Made by a program: the position numbers and the translations under genes. A stretch of DNA of 13,290 nucleotides, taken from Lachnospiraceae bacterium (GTDB lineage Bacteria; Bacillota_A; Clostridia; Lachnospirales; Lachnospiraceae). Positions 12,985-13,290 of this stretch are shown one piece after another (positions within the stretch are counted from its first letter, which is position 1; the number at the start of each line of letters is the position of its first letter). The stretch lies in the NCBI GenBank assembly GCA_017464045.1, contig JAFUEG010000054.1, forward strand, positions 1-13,290. Reading direction: 5' to 3'. The notes under the pieces are model-generated. The model did no database searches and was not told where the DNA came from. It saw only the letters and a program-made list of their open reading frames with translations.

Positions 12985-13290
12985 ATGAAAAATAAGAATA
13001 ATTCAATTCTTTATTCTGCTATAGTAATTGTTATAGTTTTGATATCGGTTATATCAGGTAAGGTTGGCGGAACAAAGGATAATAATGATTCAACAACCGA
13101 TACAAAAACCACTGAAGTTATTACGACGGAAAAACCAACAACCGAAACCGTAACGAAAACGGAAGCAACAACGAAAGAAGAAAAGACTGAAGCAGCTACA
13201 GAAGAAGTTAGAACAGAGATAACTGAAATTACAGATGAACGTCCTCTTACATTTAGAAATGCCAACAGATTAAATGAGCATTATGAAAAG
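12985..13290 (+). CDS. Exported or membrane-anchored Thr/Glu-rich protein, 5' part
   Basis: The open frame runs 102 codons to the right edge, so the gene is incomplete. GGAGGAG (12971-12977) with a 7-base spacer precedes the ATG, 20 bases after the kinase stop, so it probably belongs to the same operon. The N-terminus is MKNKNN, then a hydrophobic helix at about 8-24 (ILYSAIVIVIVLISVIS) with no lipobox cysteine, so it is a signal peptide or anchor. Residues about 30-88 are a low-complexity linker of Thr, Glu and Lys (TTEKPTTETVTKTE, TTKEEKTE), typical of a surface spacer. The last visible residues (RPLTFRNANRLNEHYEK) appear to begin a folded domain whose identity I cannot settle. A role as an effector or accessory to the transporter system is only inferred from position. 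Confidence 0.8.
   Translation, partial: MKNKNNSILYSAIVIVIVLISVISGKVGGTKDNNDSTTDTKTTEVITTEKPTTETVTKTEATTKEEKTEAATEEVRTEITEITDERPLTFRNANRLNEHYEK

Noticed and set aside
13011..13265. Minus-strand Val/Ser-rich 84-residue frame at the right edge
   Set aside because: It is the antisense of the Thr/Glu-rich linker of the plus-strand gene, which has a strong ribosome site and a signal-like N-terminus.

Overview
The window looks like a piece of low-to-moderate GC Clostridia chromosome, most likely from the Lachnospiraceae or a close relative. This rests on strong AGGAGG-type ribosome binding sites, Lys/Asn/Ile-rich proteins, a VanW/G5 surface protein, and the PF01637-like ATPase and bacitracin-type two-component/ABC cassettes that are common in that group. 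No rRNA, tRNA, CRISPR array or complete transposase gene was seen.

Layout. (1) 1-1223: the 3' end of a DUF815 AAA ATPase gene, then endonuclease III (nth). They are followed by a hairpin that can terminate both nth and the convergent gene. (2) 1276-3671: a minus-strand membrane-anchored protein of unknown function, a 34-residue single-span membrane protein at 1935-2039 that ORF callers would miss, and an exported VanW-domain protein with a Pro/Ala/Glu-rich tail. (3) 3807-8035: a tightly packed plus-strand block of a PurM/HypE-fold AIR-synthase-like protein, an Lrp/AsnC regulator overlapping a class I/II aminotransferase by ATGA, TrmL, and a TIGR01212 radical SAM protein (MnmL/YtqA-like). It ends at a strong terminator that uses the last stop codon. 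The last two genes both concern the tRNA wobble position.

(4) 8036-9331: an accessory-looking module. An ORC/archaeal-type P-loop ATPase is preceded by about ten copies of ACAGTAAA at helical (about 10-bp) spacing. These copies overlap a near-consensus sigma-A promoter and fill the 5' leader. The gene is followed by a second 10-bp-phased array (GTATAAAA-type). I see this as the most unusual part of the window.

(5) 9332-13290: a response regulator, a REP/MITE-like long hairpin, a four-fold TTAACC direct-repeat operator in front of a consensus -10, an ABC ATPase, an ABC-2 permease, a histidine kinase with one membrane span, and the start of an exported Thr/Glu-rich protein. The order regulator, ATPase, permease, kinase suggests a self-contained system that senses an envelope-active compound and exports or counters it. 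The repeats are the candidate regulator boxes.
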